This document shows positions 1 through 9,604 of a stretch of DNA of 64,000 bases, one piece after another. The notes below the pieces were generated by a model. That model was not told the DNA's origin. It ran no database searches and saw nothing but the letters and a program-made list of their open reading frames with translations. The stretch lies in contig NC_072469.1 of assembly GCF_027596085.1 (NCBI RefSeq), positions 12,793,914 to 12,857,913 on the forward strand, read 5' to 3'. Position numbers and translations under genes: made by a program. This DNA comes from Anoplopoma fimbria. Lineage: Eukaryota; Chordata; Actinopteri; Perciformes; Anoplopomatidae. Every line of letters starts with the position of its first letter. The stretch's first letter is position 1.

Positions 1-350
1 ACATCAAAGGCAAATATTAAATATACTACTAACGAACATTTGGGAATTTAATGACCCACAACCCCCTCTTTATGGCCGATATCCTGCGTTATTCTGACGT
101 GAAGTGCCAAACTGCAGCTCCTCAAACGGCCACGTTAGGCTGGATTCAATAGCAAGTCATTGATCTCAATCTTACTATGACTATCTTATAGCAGAAATAC
201 ACGTTTACAGCCTGGTAAAATAAAACAGTTTTGGTCTTTATAGCTTATATCCCGGTTTATACAACTGTACAGGGGTGATTTTTTAAAATTACTTACCCGT
301 TTAGATTATATCAGGCCTTAACGTTATGCATAATTAAAGGCGTGGCTGCT

Positions 351-458
351 TTGGAGTGATAGGTGGGTGCACTGTCAACAATAAAGGCTTAATTATTATT
401 ATTATTATTATTAATTAAAGGCCTTTGGAGTGATAGGTGGGTGCACACTGTCAACAAT
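351..458. repeat. Short direct duplication around a TTA microsatellite
   Basis: The sequence beginning TTGGAGTGATAGGTGGGTGC occurs at 351-382 and again at 425-458. The second copy carries one extra CA. Between them lies a (TTA)n run. This is a local duplication with no coding content. Confidence 0.75.
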
Positions 459-539
459 CAGGGCTCACAGTCACAGTTTTGGGGGGGGGGGGCTGGGTTG
501 TGGGCATGCCCTTTCAACACATACTTTCAACAATCCTTG

Positions 540-650
540 TAGAACTCTTTTTTCCAAAAAAAAAGGGTTCTCTGGATGGAAAGGGTTCTTAATGGAAACA
601 CATAGTGACATAAAGAACCCTTGATGGTTCTGAGTAGAACCGAGGCCCTT
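540..650. repeat. MITE-like patch with AGAACCCT/AGGGTTCT motifs
   Basis: The motifs AAGGGTTCT (plus sense) and AAGAACCCT (inverted) recur within about 100 bp. This resembles the termini of small non-autonomous DNA elements that are frequent in fish. Target duplications were not found, so family and ends remain open. Confidence 0.3.
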
Positions 651-1692
651 GAAGAAGAACACGTTTGTCCCCATTTATGTGCACAATAATGCCTCTTCTA
701 TAGAAACCAGAACTAATCTAACAAAAATGACTTGGGACTGCTGATGCAACAAACATATATTCCTGCTGTTGATGGCTTCAGGTAGGAACATACACATTTG
801 TGATGGACTGTGTTGGTAAGAATGTTTGTGCACCTCAGCCAAAAACAATAAAAACTGTGTGTTCTTAGCAGAGGTAAACACAATTTAACAATCTATTTAC
901 GGTACTGAGTGTACCTTTTTCTCTGCAATTTGCATTTATGTACAAGTTCCTAAAATTGCATGTTCATCATTATATAGATATATAAGACACTTCTTCATTG
1001 GGTTCACTTTTCAGAAACAAGAGGTTGTACTGCTCATAATGCTGCAACAGATCAATGTTGCTATAATCTTGAATGGAGAAGGTAAAGTGAACTACCAGTA
1101 TCCTTCCGCAGACATTGATTGAGAATAGAGGAGAGGGGTTTGTCATGTAGTGACCTTGTGCGTCCACCATTAAAAAATGTTTTTATCATGCACCATAAAG
1201 GGAATGCAATGTGCATTGCATGTTCAACAGCATGTGTAATAAAAATTTAAAGGCTAACCATTTAAAGGGCCAGTGTGTATGACTTGATCATAAGAAGAAA
1301 TGGAATATAATATTTAGAACACGTTTTCATAGGCGTATAATCACCTGAAACTAAGAATTGTTGTAATTTTTCGTTAGCTTAGAATGAGCTGTTGATATCT
1401 ACATTGGGAGCGAGTTCGCCATGGTGCACCGCCATGTTTCTACAGTAGCCCAAAACGGACAAACTGAACACTGGCTCTAGTGAGAGCCTTTAACGTTTTT
1501 ACCTTAGACGAAGGCCACCGTAGCTCTCAGACATGCTTCTTTCAAATGATTTATGTTGCTCTTATTTATCTGACTAATTCTTTTTGATGATTTGTTTTAA
1601 CAAAGACTCATGTTCCTGCAGTATGTCGAGGATTTCCTTAACAACAAAGAAGAAATGCTTATTGCTCTCTTTTTTTATAGTGCAGAATTTAC

Positions 1693-1698
1693 TTTATT
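1693..1698 (-). terminator. Polyadenylation signal of the gamma-M crystallin gene
   Basis: The minus strand reads AATAAA about 32 nt downstream of the TAA stop codon at 1730-1732. This is the canonical hexamer at the close spacing expected for a compact crystallin transcript. Confidence 0.75.
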
Positions 1699-1729
1699 TA
1701 TGGACATTTGATACATTCAGAACATGTGT

Positions 1730-2008
1730 TTAGTTGCAAGAGTCCATGATGCGCCTCATGCTCATGAACCTTGTGCCGCTCATGCCCATGTCCCTGAAGC
1801 TCCTGTACTCTCCGGGCCTCACGTACATCATCTTGCCTCTGTAGTGGGCCTGCTCGTACATCAGCCAGTGGCCGTCCATCACGCTGCAGGACATGCAGTC
1901 GGACATGCGGTAGCGGTCCATGACGTTGTCGCAGTCGTCCATCAGCTCATGAGACTGGCCGCCGAAGTTCTCCCTCTCGTAGATCTTCATCCTGAACTGG
2001 CCCCTGTG
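1730..2008 (-). CDS. crygm: Gamma-M crystallin exon 2 (C-terminal domain)
   Basis: This exon encodes residues 93-184, Greek-key motifs 3 and 4, beginning [18 protein letters not shown]. The acceptor is CAG after an A-rich rather than pyrimidine-rich tract, although T-rich sequence lies slightly further upstream. The stop is TAA. Confidence 0.93.
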   Translation of the reverse strand, partial: HRGQFRMKIYERENFGGQSHELMDDCDNVMDRYRMSDCMSCSVMDGHWLMYEQAHYRGKMMYVRPGEYRSFRDMGMSGTRFMSMRRIMDSCN

Positions 2009-2377
2009 CTGTTTTTTTTAAGAGAAAACAAAGAAACGAAGGCTTTAATATTGAGATTTTTGTGCGGTGTTGCCCAAGATGCACGCTGTTTTGATACCTA
2101 CCATGGGGATCATACGGCAAGACCTGATGCACTCTCTCATCCCCATCATGCTCATGTAGTCGGCGTACTCTCCCCTCCTCATGAAGAACTGGTTCCCCAT
2201 GTAGTTGGGCCTGTCGTAGATTATGAAGCAGCCGCTCTCCACCCTGCAGGAGTGGCACTTGCTCAGGTAGGAGGTCATGTCCGAGCAGTCATTCATGCAC
2301 TCATAGGAGCGGCCCTGGAAGTTCTTCTCCTCGTAGAAGACGATCTTGCCCCTCATGTTCATGCCGGTGTTGCTCAT
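1730..2377 (-). CDS. crygm: Gamma-M crystallin (complete, two coding exons)
   Basis: This gene encodes a lens structural protein that packs at very high concentration in fish fibre cells and gives the high refractive index of the aquatic lens. The coding join is complement(1730..2008, 2102..2377), 184 residues. The protein starts [17 protein letters not shown] and has four Greek-key motifs, two per exon. The [10 protein letters not shown] and [11 protein letters not shown] stretches are crystallin hallmarks, and the C-terminus is RRIMDSCN. About 27 residues are Met and only one Trp is seen, as expected of the fish M class rather than mammalian gamma crystallins. The intron is 93 bp (GT at 2101-2100, AG at 2010-2009) and phase 0 between IPM and HRG. 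The start follows a TATA box by about 60 nt. Unlike the classical three-exon gamma gene, no intron separates the first codons from motif 1. The exact paralogue (M2/M3 type) cannot be fixed from this window. Confidence 0.95.
2102..2377 (-). CDS. crygm: Gamma-M crystallin exon 1 (N-terminal domain)
   Basis: This exon encodes residues 1-92, Greek-key motifs 1 and 2. It includes the [11 protein letters not shown] and [15 protein letters not shown] segments. It ends in ATG followed by GTAGGT, a good donor. The ATG at 2377 is preferred because it is the first ATG after the TATA box. The internal ATGs at codons 6 and 8 would only shorten the tail. Confidence 0.93.
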
Positions 2378-2435
2378 GTTGCCTGTGGTTGTGCTGTAGC
2401 TCCTGAACTGCCTTCCCTCCTGGTTTAACCCTTTC

Positions 2436-2443
2436 CTTTTATA
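2436..2443 (-). promoter_or_regulatory. TATA box of the crystallin promoter
   Basis: The minus strand reads TATAAAAG about 60 nt upstream of the start codon. Transcription would start near 2408, leaving a short leader of about 30 nt. This leaves no room for a separate upstream coding exon unless another promoter is used. Confidence 0.85.
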
Positions 2444-2464
2444 CCCTCCCCGGCAGAGAACCCC

Positions 2465-2475
2465 CTGACTCAGCA
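2465..2475 (-). promoter_or_regulatory. Maf-recognition-like element (MARE)
   Basis: The minus strand reads TGCTGAGTCAG, matching the first 11 bases of the T-MARE consensus TGCTGAGTCAGCA. It lies about 20-30 bp upstream of the TATA box. Lens Maf proteins activate crystallin genes through such sites, so lens expression is inferred from both the product and this site. AP-1 could bind the same core. Confidence 0.65.
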
Positions 2476-2479
2476 AGTT

Positions 2480-3750
2480 GCTATTGAAGCCAAAAGAATA
2501 CTTTTTTTTTTCAGGGACTGTGTACCTCGCAGTCTTTAGAAAGGTCTTTTCTCTCATAACAGTGCTTGTAACACGTGAGTAGGTTTGTTTTGTTCGAGGG
2601 AAACAAAACAGTGAATATGGGCACAATGAACAAAGCTTTTTTTCAGAGAACAAGGTGGTGGTAGTTGTCAGGTGTTTTGTTGACTTGATGCGGTGTATGT
2701 GTGAGTGCACACAATGCTGGGACAGCATGGCAAAAGAAGGAAATCAATAAAAAAAACATTAGTTACAATAAGGATTATCATCACTGCCATATTTCCAATA
2801 TAACATATGATATGCTGATTTGTGTTTGATTATGTTTATTTTGACTTATGTCAGTTTGATTTGTTCTATTGGGTTTATTCAGATTCAACTGAAGTCTTCC
2901 CCAGCCTGCCTTGGCAGTTCCCATGTATGAAAATATAATACAAATATGGAAAATAATATATTGATGAATAATATATCTAAAATGAATAAAGAATTCAAAT
3001 GAGTATAGAAATACAACACATTGAGATGATGGGAGGCTTTCGGTGTTATTTGAAGTTGTCGATTTTATTATGATATTGATTTTTAATGTTATACTATTTT
3101 ATCAAAATCTTAATAATGACAGTACAAATATGAATAGTAATACTATTTTGTTTGAGGATTTTTTTTATGTGATGACATGGGAATCCCTTTTTTTAATGAA
3201 GTGAAGCGACAGATGACAGGGGAGACTCGACAGATAAAACTTAATACATAGACGTGATTAACACGACGGGGCAAAACAAAACTAAAAAACAAAGTTAGAT
3301 CTTATGGTGTGGGGGGGTTTAGGGTTTTGAAGGATTCCTGTTAGAGTGTGTATGTGGAGTGGGACCATAGTACATCTCAGAGTCTCTCTGAGATTATTAA
3401 TACAAAATAACAATAATGCAGGCACCTCTTTGACTGTCGCTGACAGACTGCCATACCCCTCAGCATTAGTCCCTCCTGAGCATTTAACCACCGAGTCATG
3501 CAATGATTTTGCTTTGTTATTCACGGAGATAAGACAAAATGTCTGTAAGTCCTACTAGGGCAAAACTACCACGTCATCCGTACCTCCGCAGAAGACTACT
3601 CTACTTAATTAGCACATTTTCATCCTCTGGATTATACTACTTGTAGGCTGCCATGGCATCCTGCCAACAAGCCTCTTTAGAGATGTTTTTAACTGCATAA
3701 CGTCAGATGTACTATAGTCAATAGTTCTGTTCAATCAGCCATTTTTTCAA
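2480..3750. other. AT-rich intergenic region
   Basis: No exon-like segment, RNA gene or bounded repeat was recognised between the crystallin promoter and the LINE-derived duplication. The sequence is AT-rich with homopolymer runs. The short frames here lack any recognisable domain. Confidence 0.5.
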
Positions 3751-3751
3751 G

Positions 3752-5610
3752 TGCCCTGAAGATCCTTGTTATCAAACCTCTTTAGGAAATAGCTGATCTG
3801 GATGCTTCAGTAATAAATAGCTAACATACCGTTTAAAGGATAGCTCATTAAAAAGGTGGCATTTCAGCAACTCAATGCTTTCTGTGCAAAATGATTTCTT
3901 TAACGCTTTTCAGTTTGGATGTTAACCCAACCACAGAACTGAGACTGCACTTGCTAAAGTTTTAAACGACATCCATCTGATCAGTGACACATCCAAAAAT
4001 AATAATTATTAATGTACATCATTTAAAATGTGTTTTTCTTTGGTTACTTGTATCTTTTATTTTTTGGCTGTTATTATTATTGTCATTATTTTCATGAAAC
4101 ACCTGTCACCTACGACCAGACATTGTATTTTCAGGTTCACTAATTCTGCCATGCATAATGCAAACATCTCCACGCTATTTTATTTCTTTATTTATCTATT
4201 TAATGAGCATGGTGATAACATTTGAAACATACATTTTCCATTTTATGAATTATTTATCAATAGCATATATCTAGTCTAGTTTGGCAGCAGCTGATGTGCA
4301 AGCCCTGTCTAGGGACTGGCAGATGTTGGGTAAATTGGGTCAATCTTGAATTCTGATATTCATATTTACATTTTTATACTTTAATATATTTAATATTTTG
4401 AAGATCAGAAATGCCAAAGGAAAGATTAAGGTGTCAAAAGCATTACAGTGGAGACCATGAATCAGCTTAACTTCTAATTTATTTCTTCTTGCCACTGTTG
4501 ACCGTAAGATACTGCTCCTCAGACCAGAAAAGTGTCTGTGTTCAATTAGTTAAAATCATGTTTACAAGATTGGGACTACTTTCTGAAGATTGTAAATTAT
4601 GAATCTGAGGGAATAACAATAACATGTGGAGTTCCTCAAGGGTCCATTCTCTGGCCTCTTCTATTCAATATCATGCTCTCCCTAGCTCAGATTATGGAAT
4701 ATTATAACATCTGCTACCATACTTATGCAGATGACATCCAACTCTACCGAACAGTGACACCACATCACTGCAGTCCTTTGGATTTGCTGCATGAGTGCAT
4801 TAAACAAATCAATGAGTGGATGTGCTCAGATTCTCTACAACTGAACGCAGAAAAAAAAACTAAACAGTTGTTTTTGGCATCATGGAAAAAAGATTAAAAG
4901 TAACACACTGAGCACACCTCGAATCCATGTCACAAAAATGTACAAGTCAAGCCGGAAATCCTGGTGTTGTTATGGTCTCTGACCTAAGCTGTTGAAATAT
5001 TGCAGAAATTTTCTTAAACACAAAATCAGCCTACCACCTTAATGACATGACTTGATACGACATTAAAACACGATAAAGAAAAACTTGTTTTTTTACTCTA
5101 CTCTACTAAACCAAGCAGCTTTTAATTTCCATCCTCCCCCTGTAGAACAAGTCTCTTAAATACATGAGGTCTGCTGAAACTGTCAGCTCATTTAAATAGG
5201 AGCTTAAATCATTATTGTTTACTGTTGCTTTAAAATAATTTAGAGACATAACTTACTCTTAATCTGTAATTATTTATTTGCTTGCTTTTTGTGTTTATGT
5301 TTTATAAAAAAATGAAATATCTTTTTAATTTTGAACTACATATCTGCTGGTTCTCCCTTTCAGTTTTCGTTTTCATTGTCTTTTAATTTGTTCTTAAAGT
5401 TTTATATATTTGTATAGCACTTTGAATTTCCTTGAGTCTGAATAGTGCTCTGTAAATAGGATTGCCTTCCTTGGAAGTTATTCAGTGAGGATGGGTTCCT
5501 GGAACTGATGTATTTTATGGTCAATGGATGTGGTCTGTTTCTCCATTGTTATGTGTTCTGTAAAGAGCGATGTTCTGTGGTTTACCTTGTACTGTAACTT
5601 TTATGAGTTG
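3752..5610 (+). mobile_element. Degenerate L2-type LINE segment, tandem duplicate copy A
   Basis: This old non-LTR retrotransposon fragment is decayed by stops and indels. Reverse-transcriptase segments are readable: SVINS...NIPFK near 3810, VPQGSILWPLLF near 4640, HTYADDIQLY with the YADD catalytic box at 4724-4735, and a SLQLNAEK segment near 4840. These match the L2/CR1 group. Around 4000-4550 the reading is lost in unrelated AT-rich sequence. A stretch near 4330-4470 recurs at about 9605-9765. The 3' untranslated end (about 5410-5470) has the AGCACTTTGAATT...GCTCTGTAAATA signature of fish L2-like LINEs. Relative to copy B, copy A lacks 15 bp encoding YRPIS. Copy A joins copy B directly at 5610/5611. 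Confidence 0.75.
4624..4897 (+). pseudogene. Reverse transcriptase fragment of an L2-like LINE
   Basis: This is the best preserved part of the LINE in copy A. It reads VPQGSILWPLLF, then HTYADDIQLY (the palm motif of reverse transcriptase), then NEWMCSDSLQLNAEK. The frame ends at a stop after about 90 codons. The enzyme's fingers and most of the palm are missing, and the endonuclease was not seen. It is non-functional. Confidence 0.75.
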
Positions 5611-5702
5611 TGCCCTGAAGACCCCAGTATCAAACCTCTTTAGAAAATATCTGATCTGGATTCCTCAGTAATAAATAGCTACAGGCCCATCTCAAACATA
5701 CC

Positions 5703-5710
5703 GTTTAAAG
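5703..5710. repeat. Left target-site duplication of hAT copy 1 (GTTTAAAG)
   Basis: Eight bases, GTTTAAAG, immediately precede the left terminal inverted repeat and recur exactly at 7575-7582. Eight-bp duplications are the hallmark of hAT insertion. Confidence 0.92.
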
Positions 5711-7574
5711 CAGGGGTCTCAAACTCAATTTGGCTTGGGGCCACTGCTGGTATTGTCGTCTCATAGGAGGGCCACTTCAACGTTCAAGCACTACAAGAAA
5801 GCGCAATATTTTTGAAAATTTACTTTTTTATTTCCATGTTTTTAATAACTTATTGAAACATTGCACTGAACCAACACATACAATCCCTGAATACATTTGT
5901 GCTTTATTCTATTTCTTGCCAGAGACCTGGCAGCGCTTCTGCTCACACAGCTGAGCAACATTTGCCCTGATCAAGGTTACAGTAGAAACTCTGAGTACAG
6001 CTTCAACATGGGCATCACTAAGTACTTGCATTTATTAAAGTTCATAGTCAAGAAAAGTTTTTCACACAGATACGTGCTTCCAAAAAGGCACATTACCCGA
6101 CTGAACATTTTTGACAGCTCAGGGAAGGATGGAAGTAATTCTCTCATGAATTGTCCAGTCATGTCTGCTTTTCCCTGTGCCTCTCTGAATTTAGCTTTTA
6201 GATCGCTGTTGCACTGCAAGTCAATAAGTTCCATTTGCAACATACTTGGGACACTCTCCACATCAGCTGAGAAGGGGTCAGCAAACAGCTGGAAAGTGTC
6301 ACAGCATGCCTTGAAGTCAGCAAAACGCTGATCAAACTCCTGCAGAAGGTTTTCACTAGCACAGGCATATTCACCACCACTGAAGGCTGTGCCCTCCTCC
6401 ACAAGAGACCTGCATGTTGTGAAATGGCTGAGATATTTTACAGAAAGCTGAGTTTTCCACAATTTCAGTTTAGCGGAGAAGGCTTTCACATTTTCATAAG
6501 CTGCAGTGATAAGCTGACCAGGGCCCTGGAGCTTCAGGTTAAGGATGTTCAGCTCCTGTGTTAAGTCCACTAGGAATGCAAGGTCCATAACCCACCCTGG
6601 ATCATCAGGTTCAGGAACATCCATTCTGTCATCTTCCATGAATTTCTTCACTTCTGCTCTTAAGTCAAAAAATCTCTTCAGGACACTACTAAATGATGTA
6701 CTTTTACTAAAGTAAAGTACATCACCATATGTTGTAAAAAGGCCCTGAACTGGCGGTGCTGTAAACTCCTGGACCTGATGTAACTGATACATCTCAGGAC
6801 AACAGACATGACATGCTGCACAGTGCCTGTTGGTGTACGATGCAGTGCAGAACGACTGCTGGATCTGCATTTTCCTCTAACTTTCTTTGAACCAGCGCTA
6901 CCAGTCGGTCATAGACGGGCTCCATCCGTGGTAATGCCCACCAGTCTGTTCGCACAGCTCCTGACATACATCCTTGGCTGTGGTGCGGCCGTGCATTGGA
7001 CACAAACTCAGCAGCTCTTCTGCTTTATCGGGGACTGTTATTGCCGACGGACAGGTGTCGGTATGTGACTGCAGACCACATTAGGCTACATTATTTTCTT
7101 ACTTTTCTTTTATCTCGCCGCGTACGCATCACTTTGATTTATTTTGTCAGAGAGAGACATATATACGTATAATGTCCCGCTGGGCAGCAACTTAAAAAAC
7201 TTTTTTGGAGGTGTTGTGAACGCAGCGCTGGGACGAATGTCCGCGTTTAATAGAAACGAGGCAGCCAGCCAGGCACGGAGGAGAACTCTCCATGGCAACG
7301 CTGCTGTAACTCTCCATGGCAACGCTGCTGTCACTGTCACTCATTGAGAATGTTTCTCTGCTTGCATCAAGCCCGGTCGATGTCCCGCCCCCGAGAGCCA
7401 TATACCCCACCGTGATTGGTAGGTTCGTTCAGCTCCGCACACAACACTGTAAAGTGCCATTCATATAAAACTTGCGGGCCGCACTAACATTAAACTTTCA
7501 TATTAAGGTGGGGGCCACAAAATATCGTCTAGCGGGCCGCAATTGGCCCGCGGGCCGCGAGTTTGAGACCCCTG
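5711..7574 (-). mobile_element. hAT (Charlie8/GTF2IRD2-like) DNA transposon, copy 1
   Basis: The element is 1,864 bp. It is bounded by perfect 16-bp terminal inverted repeats, CAGGGGTCTCAAACTC at 5711-5726 and its complement at 7559-7574, and by identical 8-bp target duplications. It encodes part of a transposase on the minus strand. The end near the coding 5' side holds a doubled 24-bp motif (ACTCTCCATGGCAACGCTGC core, about 7284-7331) and GC-rich palindromic GCGGGCC sequence. A full transposase needs several hundred more codons, so this is an internally deleted, non-autonomous copy. A 1,857-bp sister lies in tgfbr1 intron 6. Confidence 0.93.
5977..7003 (-). pseudogene. Truncated hAT transposase (GTF2IRD2-like), copy 1
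   Basis: An intact frame of 297 codons (5977-6870) contains VLKRFFDLRAEVKKFME, WVMDLAFLVDLTQELNILNL, ELIDLQCNSDLKAKF and MCLFGSTYLCEKLF. These are ordered as in GTF2IRD2-type proteins, whose C-terminal half derives from a Charlie8 hAT transposase. Just upstream, in a different frame (about 6794-7003), LHCIVHQQALCS matches the preceding family motif, so a frameshift separates the two parts. The BED finger, most of the RNase-H-like catalytic core and the end of the dimerisation region are missing. It cannot transpose on its own. The long plus-strand frames here are antisense shadows. Confidence 0.85.
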
Positions 7575-7582
7575 GTTTAAAG
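7575..7582. repeat. Right target-site duplication of hAT copy 1 (GTTTAAAG)
   Basis: This is an exact match to 5703-5710. The unoccupied equivalent, a single GTTTAAAG, is seen at 3831-3838 in copy A of the surrounding duplication. Confidence 0.92.
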
Positions 7583-8006
7583 GATAGCTCATTAAAAAGG
7601 TGGTATATCAGCAACTCAATGCTTTCTTTTTGCAAAATAATTTCTTTAACACTTTTCAGTTTGGATGTTAACCCAACCACAGAACTGAGACTGCACTTGC
7701 TAAAGTTTTAAAAGACATCCATCTGATCAGTGACACATCAAAAAATAATAACTTTGTATAGCACTTTGAATTACCTTGTGTCTGAATAGTGCTCTGTAAA
7801 TAGGATGGCCTTCCTTGGTTCCCATACTTTCTGGAACTGATGTATTTTACGGTCAATGGATGTGGTCTGTTTCTCCATTGTTATGTGTTCTGTAAAAGCT
7901 ATGTTCTGTTGATTACCTTGTATTGTACCTTTTATGAGTTGAAGGTTGGGTTTTTGTGGTCATTGAGAATATGTTTGTACAGATTTTGAGCCCAGATTTC
8001 ATTCAT

Positions 8007-8111
8007 TCAATGTCCGTAACCACTTATCTTGTTAAGGGTTAAGGGGGGGTGGAGCCGATCCCAGCTGTCATTGGGCGAAGGCAGGGTTCACCCTGGACAG
8101 GTCTCCTCAGC
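8007..8111. repeat. Degenerate fish interspersed repeat
   Basis: The segment reads AACCACTTATCTTGTTAAGG, then GGAGCCGATCCCAGCTGTCA, then CACCCTGGACAGGTC. This word order is familiar from a widespread teleost repeat. The class could not be assigned from sequence alone. Confidence 0.5.
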
Positions 8112-9600
8112 TATAAAAATTAATAGAATACTTTAAAGTAAGTTATGTAGTTTAGTCTAGCTGGTTCCCAATGTAGGGGTCGGGCTCCAACAAAGGCTCA
8201 CAGATAAATCCAGGGTGCTCATGTCATGATTAATGATTGAGATTTATACCTTTGCGTTTGTTTTGGACATTTCTATAATCCAGGCTTTTTTGTGTGTATT
8301 ATTTGGCCTCTTTAGGCCTTAAATGGTTCTTTTAAAGAAACCACAGGAGATGTTCAGAGGGGAAATGTCTCTTTAGAGGAGCTCTGCAAGTGAAAAAATG
8401 TTTACCTACACTGGCTTCCTCTCTAACAGCGTGTTGTGTTTAATAATCTTTTTTTTTTTTTTTTTTTTAAAGAAAGATCTGAAAACTAACTGGTAACTAA
8501 AGCTGGCATATGCAGCTACATGTAGAGAAGTCAAAAGTACAATATTGTCCTTTTAATTTTAGTGGGGTAAAAAAAAAGGTATAAAAAATAAGCTGATTAT
8601 TGAAATCCAAAAAGCAGCATTAGTGACATAAAATGGCCATCAGCTAACATGCTTATGATATCTCTTACAGCAGCCTTCCTTCATATCATTCCACTGCCTC
8701 AATATAGCGAAAAAGCCTTCAAATGTTTTCTAGACTCAAGTATTCCAAACGTATAACAAGCCACAGTGTGAATATAAATATTCATGCCCTACCATGTTAT
8801 TCACTAAACAGCTGCGAGTTGGAAATCAAAGCGTCACTCTTTAGCTGGCATATTTCCCCCCTGCCCCACTCACTGTTAAATACTTTTTTCCACTTCAGCG
8901 TCTGAGAGCCATGCATAATGTAAATGGCTATATCCTCCACTGTAGGCAGACTGATCACTGATTACCCCCACTGCAGACCCATCCGCTAAAAAAGAGGTGT
9001 TAGGCATAATATGCCACTTTTAGCTTCAGACGAGAAATGACATCTGGGGAATATCAAGGTGCATTTTGGTCTGCCCCCCCCCCTCGTTTGCCCATCCATC
9101 CACAGACACTTAATATTCCTCTCCACAATCAGCACAGAGATCCCTCGGTGTGTCATTTAGCAGCAGCAAGGATTTTAAAGCTCCCACCTCCCAGCGAGGT
9201 TATTAGTCATGAGGAGAGGTATGGAAGATGATTCCATATATCAGTTTCTCTTGAAAGCCAGTAAGTGCAAAAGCATCATACAAGGAACATGATTCCCTGG
9301 CAAGGGTCGTGCCAGGGAATTAATGCGGTGCCATAAAAAGGTGTTAAATGCTCCGCCTGTAGGCTACTTTGGTACAGGACCGCTTTGCTGCCCGGTGGAA
9401 TATTACACAACACTGTTAGTGTGAATGTAATGTTGATAAAATACTGCAAGAGCCACCGTGTCTGATCAGAGCTGTGGTTAAAAAAGCAAGACAACAAGTC
9501 CTGCAACAAGTCCTGCAAGCAGCTTATCATTATCATTATTCTGAGGGCTGCAATAAGGTTTTAAGCTGTAAAGGTTTATCCTCTGGTGTTCATGATTGTC
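8112..9600. other. Intergenic sequence without recognised genes
   Basis: A poly-T tract lies near 8451-8468. The part 8690-9230 is balanced in composition and free of visible repeats. It could include conserved non-coding sequence, but this cannot be judged from one genome. An 11-bp inverted repeat (9292-9302 with 9310-9320) has a 7-nt loop. Confidence 0.4.
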
Positions 9601-9604
9601 CTCC

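Larger units (their letters stand above)
1..1690. other. Intergenic sequence downstream of the crystallin gene
   Basis: No gene can be supported here. A TTA-repeat (about 394-413) sits between two copies of a roughly 33-bp direct repeat (351-382 and 425-458). A short G run lies at 481-492. The stretch 540-650 repeats the motif AAGGGTTCT and its complement AGAACCCT, as in small fish MITEs. A 66-codon minus-strand frame at 970-1170 is not low-complexity but was not recognised. Confidence 0.5.
5611..7941 (+). mobile_element. L2-type LINE segment, tandem duplicate copy B, interrupted by hAT
   Basis: Copy B begins TGCCCTGAAGACCCCAGTAT, repeating the start of copy A at 3752. It contains the LINE reading SYRPISNIPFK at about 5675-5710. 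It is then split by the hAT element (5711-7574) and resumes at 7575. Near 7745 it jumps from AAAAAATAATAA straight to the LINE 3' end (TATAGCACTTTGAATTACC), so the middle of copy A (about 1.4 kb, 4003-5403) is absent. It ends with the same TTATGAGTTG as copy A. Confidence 0.75.

Noticed and set aside
1724..2428. 234-codon plus-strand frame rich in His and Val
   Set aside because: It is the exact antisense of the gamma-M crystallin exons and intron. The minus strand has the promoter, splice sites and protein family match.
5730..6331. Plus-strand frames of 74 and 144 codons, repeated at 48117-48718
   Set aside because: They are antisense to the transposase frame and recur only because the hAT element does.
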